From contig QANT01007330.1 of assembly GCA_003254885.1 (NCBI GenBank), forward strand, positions 1 to 64,000: a stretch of DNA of 64,000 nucleotides, written 5' to 3'. Source of the stretch: Purshia tridentata. Taxonomy: Eukaryota; Streptophyta; Magnoliopsida; Rosales; Rosaceae. Of the stretch, positions 1-10,287 are shown one piece after another. Each line of letters starts with the position of its first letter. The first letter of the stretch is position 1. The position numbers and the translations under genes are program-made. Under the pieces are notes generated by a model. The model did no database searches. It worked only from the letters and a program-made list of their open reading frames with translations, and had not been told where the DNA came from.

Positions 1-607
1 AAAAAATAATCAAACAAGTAAGAGAAAAAATAAAATATATATATAGGTACATTTCAATTGTATCAATATATGGGTTGGTATATATATATATATATATTCG
101 AGTTGCTTCATTTCCTAAGTTTTGAGGGTAAATCCCATCTTTTCATCCCATCCCCTTCTAGGGGCCCAAAATTCTAGAGCTAAATCTTAACATAAAAACC
201 GACAAACCATAGCCGATCGATTGATTGGTACAATTGAAATGTATTTACAAACCAGAGTCAATCGTTTGTTTGGTACAGTTAAATCCTATAATTAATTATA
301 GGATAATATGATAATATTAATTAGGATATATAATATAATATTATAATATTAAAGTAATATACAATTAGAATAATAGTATAATAATATTATAATAATATTA
401 ATATTTACATATCATTAATTTTAGGATAATATTACATATTTTTTAAATTAAAAACATATGAATAATATTTTTGGACCTTAGTCAAAAATGAAAAAGTATC
501 AAGGTATTAGTCTAAGAGAGGAAAAAAATTAGACCGGCTTATAAATCACCCTAGTAAGAATGACTATGTAAAGGAGTTTGGACATAAATATAACCCAGTT
601 CGACATA

Positions 608-709
608 TGGGCCGTGAGTAAAAAATCCAATGAATGCTAGTAAAGGCCCAATAGTTCCTCAAACCCATCACTATAAATTATAAACTTCGAGACTCCACAA
701 TTAGGGTTT
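608..709 (+). promoter_or_regulatory. Ribosomal-protein promoter: two site II elements, TATA-like box and telo-box
   Basis: TGGGCC lies at 608-613 and its reverse complement GGCCCA at 645-650. A TATA-like ATAAATTA follows near 673-680, and TTAGGGTTT, the telo-box, lies at 701-709, about 40 bp before the ATG. Site II plus telo-box is the known promoter signature of plant ribosomal-protein and other growth-related genes, read by TCP-type and Pur-alpha/telo-box factors. The motifs are seen directly. Their function is inferred from the family. Confidence 0.7.
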
Positions 710-748
710 TCAAGTCGCTCCTCCAGTCCCCGAGAGCTCCCAGCGAAG

Positions 749-1113
749 ATGGTAAATGCCATCGCTCTCTCTCTCTCTCTCTCTCTATGTTTGTATTTGT
801 GCTTTGCTGTATCTGTAAGTCGTTGATTTCGTTGTTGTTCTAATCTCGACTGGTTGATTTCAGCCGTCACACAAGACCTTTAGGATCAAGAAGAAGCTGG
901 CGAAGAAGATGAGGCAGAACCGACCCATTCCTCACTGGATCCGCATGAGGACTGATAACACCATAAGGTCCTGAGAGCCGCCATTTATATTTTTCGTATT
1001 TCTATTTGTATTCAGATGTTAAAAATCGATTATGCGGCTCTAATACGCTGTCGTATTTATTCAGGTACAACGCTAAGCGCAGGCACTGGCGCCGTACCAA
1101 GCTCGGGTTCTAA
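749..1113 (+). CDS. RPL39: 60S ribosomal protein eL39 (RPL39), three exons
   Basis: Structural protein of the large cytosolic ribosomal subunit, lining the end of the peptide exit tunnel. Exons are 749-751, 864-967 and 1065-1113. Exon 1 is only the ATG, exon 2 starts [20 protein letters not shown], and exon 3 ends [11 protein letters not shown]-stop. The joined product is 51 residues, strongly basic, and matches the full length and both ends of the family, so it is complete. An intron directly after the ATG is common in eukaryotic ribosomal-protein genes. The first intron opens with a CT run (about 765-786) that may aid expression. Because the start codon stands alone in its exon, ORF finders miss the gene. 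The promoter carries site II and telo-box motifs. Identity is near certain. Confidence 0.96.
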
Positions 1114-1950
1114 GGTGGACGAGCGCTACTGTTAACTTTGCTTTTTGTGTTAGATTTTATTTGGGAACAAGACTTGGAAATTTTTGTGTTTAATCAATTG
1201 GGAACTTCCATGGAGTTTCTTTAGCAGAGATTTTTATGAGATTGGTATTTGGTTTGTAGTTTATTTGTATTTCAATTAATGGGTTGAACCAGTTTTTGAA
1301 ATTCTTTGAGTTCGTCATGCCTCTCAATGCATTAGACATTAGTTATGCTTTTGGTTTTGTTGATTGACATGCTTAGGTCATATGTTTAATACTATATGTA
1401 TTCGATGGAAAGAGTAATAATGTTCAAGGAGCTGTTTAAGACCACTTGCCTCTAAAACCCTGGTAATGTAAGCTTTTGTTGGGTCTGATAGTAATGGAAG
1501 TTAATGGATGACTGATATGAAACCTTTTACTCTTTTAGGCTTGTAATTTATTGGATGCTGGTTATGCTAGATTGTTATGTGGAACCAATGATTGAGGAAT
1601 TAGAAGGGTTTATTCTGCTTAGGTACCTTTTTTTCCCATTTTCCATAAAGTAGTTAAAAGGTTGGTAGACAACTTATTTAGATGGTTTATCATAAAAAAA
1701 TATGGTGAAGAATGGATGAAATCATGTTGCCACCTATTTGGTGGAAATGAGAGTGTTTTAAAATGGAAAGCTCAATGATGAGCGCCAGTGGTTACTGAAG
1801 GGGGAAGGTCTAATTTGCCTACAATATTTTTCCATTTCGGAGGATAGGTTTGGCATAGGCTTTTGCCATGGCTGATTGAGCTTCCTTTTTTGACTTCTGA
1901 ATCTGGTTTTTACAAGTCAGGATTATAGTTGAAGAGGAGCAATTGCACTA
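1114..1950. other. Intergenic: RPL39 3' UTR and unannotated sequence
   Basis: No coding potential is seen after the RPL39 stop. The first couple of hundred bases are T-rich and read like its 3' UTR. The rest is ordinary AT-rich sequence up to the start of the tandem duplication. Confidence 0.5.
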
Positions 1951-2993
1951 AAGATTACTTTGTTTATGCTAGCCTTCATGTTTTTGTTGGGTCATTCAAT
2001 GGTGCTTGTATGTAGTTTGTTTATTACGTCCGAAGAACGCGGATTGGTTTGTGGTATATCTCTTCTAAACTTAAATGGTGAATTTAAGTTTGCTTAAATA
2101 CTGTTTATGAATAAGTACACGTAGCCTATGATTTATTTGGAGGGGGAGGGCTGTGTGAGTTTGGGAAGTGGGTGGTTTTAGTTTTACCGTTCCTGGCCTC
2201 TATTTTTAATGCTTTGTAAGCGTGCATGTGGGGTGAACTTTCCGGTGGGTTTACTGAAACTCACCTTTTGCACACAAGTTGCGAAGTTACTGTTTGAAAA
2301 TTTTATTGTTTACCTTAACCCTGGCGAAAATTATGTCCAATTATAAGAAAAGAAATATCTTAAAAGGATGACACAAGCCCTATATTGATGAAATTAATGC
2401 CTCAATGCACGTTAAGGGATAAGAGTTGGTCTTTGACTCCTTGTAAATATTCTCGGCTGGTGGGTTGCATTTACCTTTTAAGATGATTGTGCATGAATAA
2501 TGCGAGGCTAAAATATAATCAGAAAATAGTCTGTACAGCTCCACTTTGAACCGATTCAAAGAGTTTTTGATGCGACCGATTGTTTTTAATATATAGAGGA
2601 AAATAATTTTTTAGACTCAACAGAAAAGAAAATAAAAAGAGTCACAAAATAATTGACGAGAATTTGTATGTCATATGAATTGATTAGATGGTTCACATAT
2701 CTAAACTCAAATATAAAAAAATGAATCCGATAAATTCAAAAAAGTAGATCGCCAGAGAATATTGCATAGAAGAGCCGGCTACATTCTTTAATTAAGCATA
2801 GATGTAACATTGGAAATAATATGATATTGATGCGCATGCGCATGCTCTAGTTAAATTTGATAGTTATAAGAGTGGAATCTAAACAATCTGAAAAAAGGGA
2901 AAATTCTTTTGTGAAAAAAAAAAAAAATTGCTTGAAGGATATTAGGCAGCAAACTTTAGTCCAAGGTTGGCAGATCAGGACTAGAGTCTAGAG
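1951..2993. repeat. 1.04-kb direct tandem duplication, copy 1
   Basis: The copy starts AAGATTACTTTG and ends CTAGAGTCTAGAG. It matches 2995-4036 nearly base for base, with roughly 15-20 scattered single-base or one-base indel differences seen by eye. It contains no ORF of note and no terminal repeats, so it does not look like a transposon. It lies between RPL39 and the H+-ATPase gene. Confidence 0.9.
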
Positions 2994-2994
2994 N
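2994..2994. other. Single N exactly at the junction of the two repeat copies
   Basis: The only ambiguous base I noticed in the window sits between the last base of copy 1 and the first base of copy 2. This is what results when two contigs with overlapping or allelic ends are abutted rather than merged. Confidence 0.95.
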
Positions 2995-4036
2995 AAGATT
3001 ACTTTGTTTATGCTAGCCTTCATGTTTTTCGTGGGTCATTCAATGGTGCTTGTATGTAGTTTGTTTATTACGTCCGAAGAACGCGGATTGGTTTATGGTA
3101 TATCTCTTTTAAACTTAAATGGTGAATTTAAGTTTGCTTAAATACTGTTTATGAATAAGTACACGTAGCCTATGATTTTTTTGGAGGGGAGGGCAGTGTG
3201 AGTTTGGGAAATGGGTGGTTTTAGTTTTACTGTTCCTGGCCTCTATTTTTAATGCTTTGTAAGCGTGCATGTGGGGTGAACTTTCCGCTGGGTTTTCTGA
3301 AACTCACCTTTTGCACACAAGTTGCGAAGTTACTGTTTGAAAATTTCATTGTTTACCTCAACCTTGACGAAAATTATGTCCAATTATAAGAAAAGAAATA
3401 TCTTAAAAGGATGACACAAGCCCTATATTGATGAAATTAATGCCTCAATGCACGTTAAGGGATAAGAGTTGGTCTTTGACTCCTTGTAAATATTCTCGGC
3501 TGGTGGGTTGCATTTACCTTTTAAGATGATTGTGCATGAATAATGCGAGGCTAAAATATAATCAGAAAATAGTCTGTACAGCTCCACTTTGAACCGATTC
3601 AAAGAGTTTTTGATGCGACCGATTGTTTTTAATATATAGAGGAAAATAATTTTTTAGACTCAACAGAAAAGAAAATAAACAGAGTCACAAAATAATTGAC
3701 GAGAATTTGTATGTCATATGAATTGATTAGATGGTTCACATATCTAAACTCAAATATAAAAAAATGAATCCGATAAATTCAAAAAAGTAGATCGCCAGAG
3801 AATATTGCATAGAAGAGCCGGCTACATTCTTTAATTAAGCATAGATGTAACATTGGAAATAATATGATATTGATGCGCATGGCATGCTCTAGTTAAATTT
3901 GATAGTTATAAGAGTGGAATCTAAACAATCTGAAAAAACGGAAAAATCTTTTGTGAAAAAAAAAAAAAAAATGCTTGAAGGATATTAGGCAGCAAACTTT
4001 AGTCCAAGGTTGGCAGATCAGGACTAGAGTCTAGAG
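2995..4036. repeat. 1.04-kb direct tandem duplication, copy 2
   Basis: Second copy of 1951-2993, at about 98 percent identity by eye. Differences include TTTGTTGGG against TTTCGTGGG near the start and a shortened GCATGC repeat near 3876. The divergence is of the size expected between two alleles in a heterozygous plant. The copy ends about 860 bp before the H+-ATPase start codon. Confidence 0.9.
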
Positions 4037-4813
4037 ATCAATATAGAACCTCTTTTTTTTAATTTTTCAGATTTAATTTATTTTTCCAACATAGCTAGAT
4101 TGATTCTGAATTATAATTTGACCAGCAGATTACTCATGTAATACCCAACTCAAATATTCTAGAGCTATGCATTCATTAATGGTGGGAGGTTGATGATTCT
4201 TATATGCTCATAAATAGATTAAAATTTAATTCGTGACATAATCTGTTCATATAGAACAGAGTGGGCAACAATTCCGACCATATATATTTAACAATACAGT
4301 AGAATCCATCGAAAAATGTGTTAAATTCTATATTATTTATGTGATTCCAATAAACAGAGGCCATCAAAATAGGTACTGATTTTTCTTTCCTTCATTCCGA
4401 TTTTGTAGGCAAAAAATAAACCGTACAGCTCAAATGGTGAAGGTACAGAAAAGACAAACTCCAATATAGAGTGGAATATGCATGCAAACACCGAAAACGA
4501 GTATATTTTTCATAAGCCAAAGCCAAATATGGGCATGGATTTTGGGCAGCCACAAAAGGGTCTAACAAATTCTTCCGAGGAAGCCGAAGCCGCAGATATA
4601 TATATATTCAAGGACAACATGCAGCAATCCACTATCCACGGGCTACCACTATCCATTGTCTCTGTCTCACGTTTACTATAAGAGCAGGGGTGGGTGAAAG
4701 GGCAGAGTTAGGCCAACTTAGGAACGCAAAGATAGGCTGTGGCAATAATCTCATTCTACTTTGTGCACTTAACTTTCAGATTCTCTCTTCCTCTACCTCT
4801 TCGGAAGTCGTTT
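4037..4813 (+). other. Upstream region and probable leader of the H+-ATPase gene
   Basis: AT-rich sequence becoming C/T-rich near 4745-4800, as in many plant 5' leaders. A TATATATATATTC stretch near 4594-4610 is a TATA candidate. No protein-like reading frame is supported. The 67-codon open frame at 4478-4681 has no recognisable composition. Confidence 0.4.
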
Positions 4814-4834
4814 ATGGCTGACGAGGAGGCCTAG
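4814..4834 (+). promoter_or_regulatory. Minimal upstream ORF (MADEEA-stop), in frame with the H+-ATPase
   Basis: An ATG at 4814 opens six codons (MADEEA) and is closed by TAG at 4832-4834. It lies exactly 84 bases, or 28 codons, before the main ATG and in the same frame. The codons between the TAG and the main ATG are open and charged. This could be a translational uORF, as described for leaders of Nicotiana plasma-membrane H+-ATPase genes, or a former N-terminal extension cut off by a stop. The transcript start is not known from sequence. Confidence 0.5.
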
Positions 4835-4897
4835 AGGCAGACTACTCCTCGCGGCAGTACGGAAGAGGTCAAAGAGGTTTTGTCATCCAGCTACATT

Positions 4898-7800
4898 ATG
4901 GCCAACATCTCCTTAGAAGACGTCAAGAACGAGAATGTTGACCTTGTAAGACTTACCATTGATTACCGTCCGTTTGGGTTCGATGTTGATAATGATATGA
5001 TACAAATTAATGCGTTTGAATTGTGTTTTTGTAGGAGAGAATCCCTGTTGAGGAAGTGTTTGAGCAGCTGAAATGTAGCAGAGAGGGGTTGACATCAGAT
5101 GAGGGCCAGAAGCGGCTCCAGATCTTTGGACCAAACAAGCTGGAGGAGAAAAAAGAGTGCAAGCTCCTCAAGTTCTTGGGGTTTATGTGGAATCCTCTAT
5201 CATGGGTCATGGAGTGTGCTGCTATCATGGCCATTCTTTTGGCTAATGGAGGGGTAATTAATCACTCTCTTTAACTAAAGATTCACAATTAATTAAGTCA
5301 TGATCCTGTTATTAACAAGCTAGATTCTGAACAATTCAGGGCAGGCCAACGGACTGGCCAGACTTCGTGGGGATTACGGTGTTGCTCTTCATCAATTCAA
5401 CCATCAGTTTCATCGAGGAGAACAATGCGGGCAATGCTGCAGCAGCGTTGATGGCCAGTCTTGCCCCCAAGACTAAGGTGCATTAAACATACTAGTACTA
5501 GCAGCTGCATGTGATTTATGTCACCAAAACTAATGCATGTGTTTTATGGCTTATGGAAATGTAGGTGTTAAGAAATGGAAAGTGGGGTGAGCAGGATGCA
5601 GAAATTCTGGTACCAGGAGATGTGATCAGCATCAAGTTGGGGGATATAGTTCCAGCTGATGCTCGTCTCTTGGAAGGGGATCCCCTCAAGATTGACCAGG
5701 CTGCCCTCACCGGTGAGTCATTGCCCGTTACCAAGAACCCCGGAGATGAGGTGTTCTCCGGATCTACTTGCAAACAGGGTGAGATTGAAGCTGTTGTTAT
5801 TGCCACTGGTGTACATACCTTCTTTGGCAAGGCTGCCCACCTTGTGGATAGCACCAACCAAGTTGGTCACTTCCAAAAGGTATGTATAATGGCCTTTTCC
5901 TTATGAGCAATGACCAAATTTTGCCAAGTATTTGATTCATTTTGAAGTCCTTCTTCGGTTATTACATTTTAGATTGTTTTGACAGGTCTTGACAGCCATT
6001 GGTAACTTCTGTATCTGCTCAATTGCGGTGGGAATGGTGATTGAGATCTTGGTGATGTTCCCAATTCAGCATAGGGCATACAGAGACGGTATTGACAACC
6101 TGTTGGTGCTTCTGATAGGAGGTATCCCCATTGCCATGCCAACGGTCTTGTCCGTCACCATGGCTATTGGGTCTCACCGCCTGTCACAGCAAGGTGCCAT
6201 CACCAAGAGGATGACAGCCATTGAAGAGATGGCTGGGATGGATGTCCTTTGCAGTGATAAGACCGGAACCCTTACCCTCAACAAGCTTTCTGTTGACAAG
6301 AGTCTGATTGAGGTCAGTGAGTAATTAAGATAATATGATCATTTGCTTTTCAAAGTCATAAATTGCTTATCCTCTTTATGTCAGTACTTATTATAGTTCT
6401 GTGGTTAATTGTAATTGTAGGTGTTCCCCAAGAACATGGACAAGGACACTGTGGTCTTGCTCTCTGCCAGAGCTTCCAGGGTTGAAAACCAGGATGCAAT
6501 TGATGCTTCGATTGTTGGCATGTTGGGCGACCCCAAGGAGGTATGCAATTCAATTCTTTTCTGCAGCGATCTCCATTTAAGGTTGTTCCAGTTCTTATCT
6601 TGCAACATGTAGTGATCATCTTTTTTTTTGCTTTACTGGTACTTTTGTAGGCAAGAGCAGAAATCACTGAGGTCCATTTCTTGCCCTTCAATCCTGTGGA
6701 TAAGCGAACGGCAATCACCTACATTGACAGCAATGGTGACTGGCACCGATGCAGCAAAGGTGCTCCTGAACAAGTGAGATAGCTAGCCCTCTTGTCTCTC
6801 ATTTTTGTAGTTTTTCAACATTGACAATATCTAACTGTTTCAGTCGTCTATCAGATTATTGACCTTTGCGATCTGAAGGGAGAGACGAGGAAGAAGGCCC
6901 ATGCTGTCATTGACAACTATGCTGACCGTGGTCTTCGTTCATTGGGAGTTGCTAGACAGGTAAATAAGCGTGAAATTAATATGACTTAAGAGGGTATTTT
7001 TATTAATCTATCCCCAACGATCCAGATGAATTAATTTCCTGACATAAATTTTGTGCTCTATATATCCATTTACAGACAGTTTCAGAGAAGACCAAGGAGA
7101 GTGCTGGTGATCCATGGGAGTTTGTGGGTCTATTGCCTCTCTTTGACCCTCCAAGGCATGACAGTGCTGAAACTATTCGCCGGGCTCTTGAACTTGGTGT
7201 CAATGTTAAGATGATCACTGGTGATCAACTTGCCATTGGAAAAGAGACTGGTCGCAGGCTAGGAATGGGCACTAACATGTATCCTTCTTCCACCCTGCTT
7301 GGCGAGAGCAAGGACGAGTCCATTGCCTCCATTCCTGTTGATGAGCTGATTGAAAAAGCCGATGGATTTGCTGGAGTCTTTCCAGGTAATTGAATTATAA
7401 TTTTAGTCATATAAATTATGCTAGGGTCACTAAAAAGTGCTACCAAATGATGTGTTAGTATACGATTACCAAACTAATGCATATATATTTGGGCATAAAT
7501 AATGCAGAGCACAAGTATGAGATTGTTAAGAAGCTGCAGGAGAGAAATCACATCTGTGGTATGACTGGAGATGGTGTGAATGATGCTCCAGCACTGAAGA
7601 AGGCAGACATTGGTATTGCAGTGGCTGATGCAACCGATGCTGCGAGGAGTGCCTCAGACATTGTTCTAACGGAGCCAGGACTGAGTGTGATTATTTGCGC
7701 GGTGTTGACAAGCAGGGCCATCTTCCAGAGGATGAAGAACTACACAATTTATGCTGTTTCCATAACAATCCGGATTGTGCTGGGATTCATGCTCGTTGCT

Positions 7801-9240
7801 CTCCTCTGGAAGTTTGACTTCGCACCTTTCATGGTCTTGGTCATTGCTATCTTGAATGACGGCACCATCATGACCATCTCTAAGGACAGAGTAAAGCCAT
7901 CTCCTGTACCTGATTCATGGAAGCTCAAGGAAATCTTCGCCACTGGAGTTGTCCTTGGAACCTACATGGCCATCATGACTGTGGTCTTCTTCTGGCTTGT
8001 ATATGACACCGAATTTTTCACAGTAAGTGAATCGCATACACTAAGAGAAAATTCCAAGTCTAAAATATAAAAATGACCATTTAAATCTAAAACAAATGCT
8101 AACAATTTCAACTATTTGCAGAAAATTTTTGGTGTGATGTCCATCCGAGAAAGCACACCACAGCTTAACTCAGCTCTCTACCTTCAAGTGAGCATTATTA
8201 GTCAAGCACTCATCTTTGTGACCCGATCAAGGAGCTGGTCCTTTGTTGAACGCCCTGGTGTCATGCTTGTCATTGCCTTTATTGCAGCACAGTTGGTTAG
8301 TATCTTTCTCTAGCTTTTTCATTATGACTTTCATTTCATGTATTAATTTGCTGCAACTGTGATCACTGTATAGAACTTGCCTAATTAAGCCTAATTTTGG
8401 TACCTGAATTGTTCTTTAGGTGGCTACTGTCATTGCTGTGTATTGTAGTTGGGGATTCGCCAGAATCGAAGGTATTGGATGGGGATGGGCAGGTGCTATC
8501 TGGGTCTACAGTTTTGTCACCTATTTCCCTCTTGATATCCTCAAGTTCATAATCCGCTTTTCATTGAGTGGCAAGGCCTGGGATAATGTCCAGAACAAGG
8601 TTATTATTTCTAACATCTTGAAATTCTGAAATTGAAGTTATCCATTTTGTTTAGTTTTTTCTTTTTCCTTCTCTTCATGTCTTAATTAATTTCGCTTTGT
8701 GAATGTTTTGGCTACCTATCAAGACTGCCTTCACATCAAAGAACGATTATGGGAAGGGAGAGAGAGAGGCACAGTGGGCAACGGCTCAGCGTACAGTTAG
8801 TGGCCTCCAGCCTCCGGATGCATTGTTTCACGACAACAAGCAACAGCCTGAGATAGCCGAGCAGGCCAAGAGGCGTGCTGAAGTTGCTAGGTAAATTACC
8901 ATACCATGTACTGCATTCTGTATAATGTGCATCAGTATGATTGCTGAAGCATTTGAAAAGGCCAAAGGGCATCCATAAACAATGATGCTTAATTCTTTCA
9001 TTCTTTGTAACCTTAATAAAACAATGTCAATTCTTTTTTAAGGTCTCTTTCAGATGTTCTGTACAAATACACACTTTGATACTTGTCTTACTTATTTAAG
9101 CTTGCTTAATGCAAACCTGAATTGATTATCCATATATATGCAGGCTGAGGGAGCTTCACACCTTAAAGGGTCACGTTGAATCAGTGGTTAAGTTGAAGGG
9201 GCTAGACATTGAAAACATCAATCAGCACTACACTGTTTAG
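4898..9240 (+). CDS. Plasma membrane H+-ATPase (P3A-type proton pump), 14 exons
   Basis: Pumps protons out of the cell using ATP and energises nutrient uptake, growth and stomatal opening. Exons: 4898-4945, 5035-5253, 5340-5477, 5565-5879, 5986-6312, 6421-6540, 6651-6773, 6855-6959, 7076-7385, 7508-8022, 8122-8295, 8420-8599, 8724-8890, 9144-9240. They join to 945 residues, close to the usual 948-957. The start [20 protein letters not shown] aligns with AHA1/AHA2. Visible motifs are LTGESLP (residues about 183-189), [12 protein letters not shown] with the phosphorylated Asp near 331, [31 protein letters not shown], and the C-terminal YTV whose Thr binds 14-3-3 when phosphorylated. It belongs to the AHA1/2/3 branch. 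Oddities are the in-frame uORF upstream and two tandem AG acceptors before exon 8. Only the downstream AG keeps the frame. Otherwise it looks fully functional. Confidence 0.96.
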
Positions 9241-9790
9241 AACACACTTGCTAGAAGGATGGACCAATAAAGGGTGTTTCATATAAAGTTATGTACAGGG
9301 AGGGTATCAAGGAAGATGCAGCCGTAGAACTAAGGAGATGCTAAAACTTACTAGTTATCTAGTTACATTCTTTATGCATTTGCTTGATCTAGCATCTACT
9401 CAGAATGTAAAGAATAACTAGATGGAAGAGATCTGTGATTTACTTGATTTAGAATTGTAAGGCCAAAACACCAGGGATGGGATGCAGAAGAAGACTATGT
9501 AAGGAGTTATAAATATCTGCTGTAATGTAATAGACATATTGTGCTATATTTACATAGAAGCATCACAAATGCATGTGTGGGGTGATGGAAGTTACTGCAT
9601 GTCTGATACCCAGAAAAAGTAGGATGTGACAGAGAGGAAATATATATCCTCTAGGCTCTAGTGCGTAGATATATCTATGCATCTGTATTAAATTTATTTC
9701 AAAATAAAAAAGACACAATAGTATAGATATTTACATATCATCAAGCTATAGATTTAGGACATAGTACTAAATGTTTTATAGACATATTGT
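9241..9790. other. H+-ATPase 3' UTR and intergenic sequence
   Basis: The first 300 or so bases after the stop are typical plant 3' UTR, including AATAAA-like signals. Beyond about 9690 the sequence is AT-rich and no gene is seen. Confidence 0.45.
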
Positions 9791-9792
9791 AT

Positions 9793-10027
9793 AAAAAGAC
9801 AGACTATTTAATTTTTTTTTAAAGTTTATTTATCGATAATTAGTATGAAATGTATATTATCAATGGTTAATAAATAGTACCACTGACACACAAAAAAGTA
9901 ATGTAAAAGATAGACTATTTATGCCTCTTTATTATTATTTTTTTAAATTTATTTATCGATAATTAGTATGAAATATATATTATCGATTGTTAATAAATAG
10001 TACCACCAACACAAAAAAAGGTAATGT
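9793..10027. repeat. Imperfect tandem repeat, about 110-120 bp, two copies
   Basis: Copy 1 (about 9799-9909) and copy 2 (about 9910-10027) both contain TTTATCGATAATTAGTATGA, then a TATATTATC block, then GGTTAATAAATAGTACCAC or a close variant, and CAAAAAA-GTAATGT. Differences are scattered substitutions and A/T-run lengths, so this is an older local duplication. It lies about 250 bp upstream of the WDR76/CMR1-like gene. Confidence 0.75.
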
Positions 10028-10155
10028 CATATAGTCAAAAAATTATTAATTATGACAATAATACCATGTGTTATAAATTATAATTTGTGCATAACATAAC
10101 AACCAAAAATTTCTCTGCATTGTCCTTGAAAAAATTGCATTCCCCGCCCGTTTCA

Positions 10156-10167
10156 TTTCCCGCCAAC
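10156..10167. promoter_or_regulatory. E2F-type site upstream of the WDR76/CMR1-like gene
   Basis: ATTTCCCGCCAA reads on the other strand as TTGGCGGGAAAT, matching the plant E2F/DP consensus TTTSSCGS. It lies about 120 bp before the ATG at 10288. The same core occurs twice before MCM5 in this window. The site is seen. Binding and S-phase control are inferred. Confidence 0.55.
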
Positions 10168-10287
10168 AGCCTCCAAATAGACAAAACTGCCCCCGATTGT
10201 GCATCATATACTACACCAAACCCTCATCCAAGACCCCTCTCTCTCTCTCATCACTCTCTCTGCTTTTAATCTTTGCATTACTCTGCC

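Noticed and set aside
4478-4681. 67-codon frame upstream of the H+-ATPase
   Set aside because: No homology, no codon or motif signature, and it lies in the promoter region.
4814-4897. Calling the H+-ATPase gene broken because of the TAG after MADEEA
   Set aside because: The family start [16 protein letters not shown] lies downstream at 4898 and all fourteen exons join in frame, so the gene is intact with an upstream ORF.
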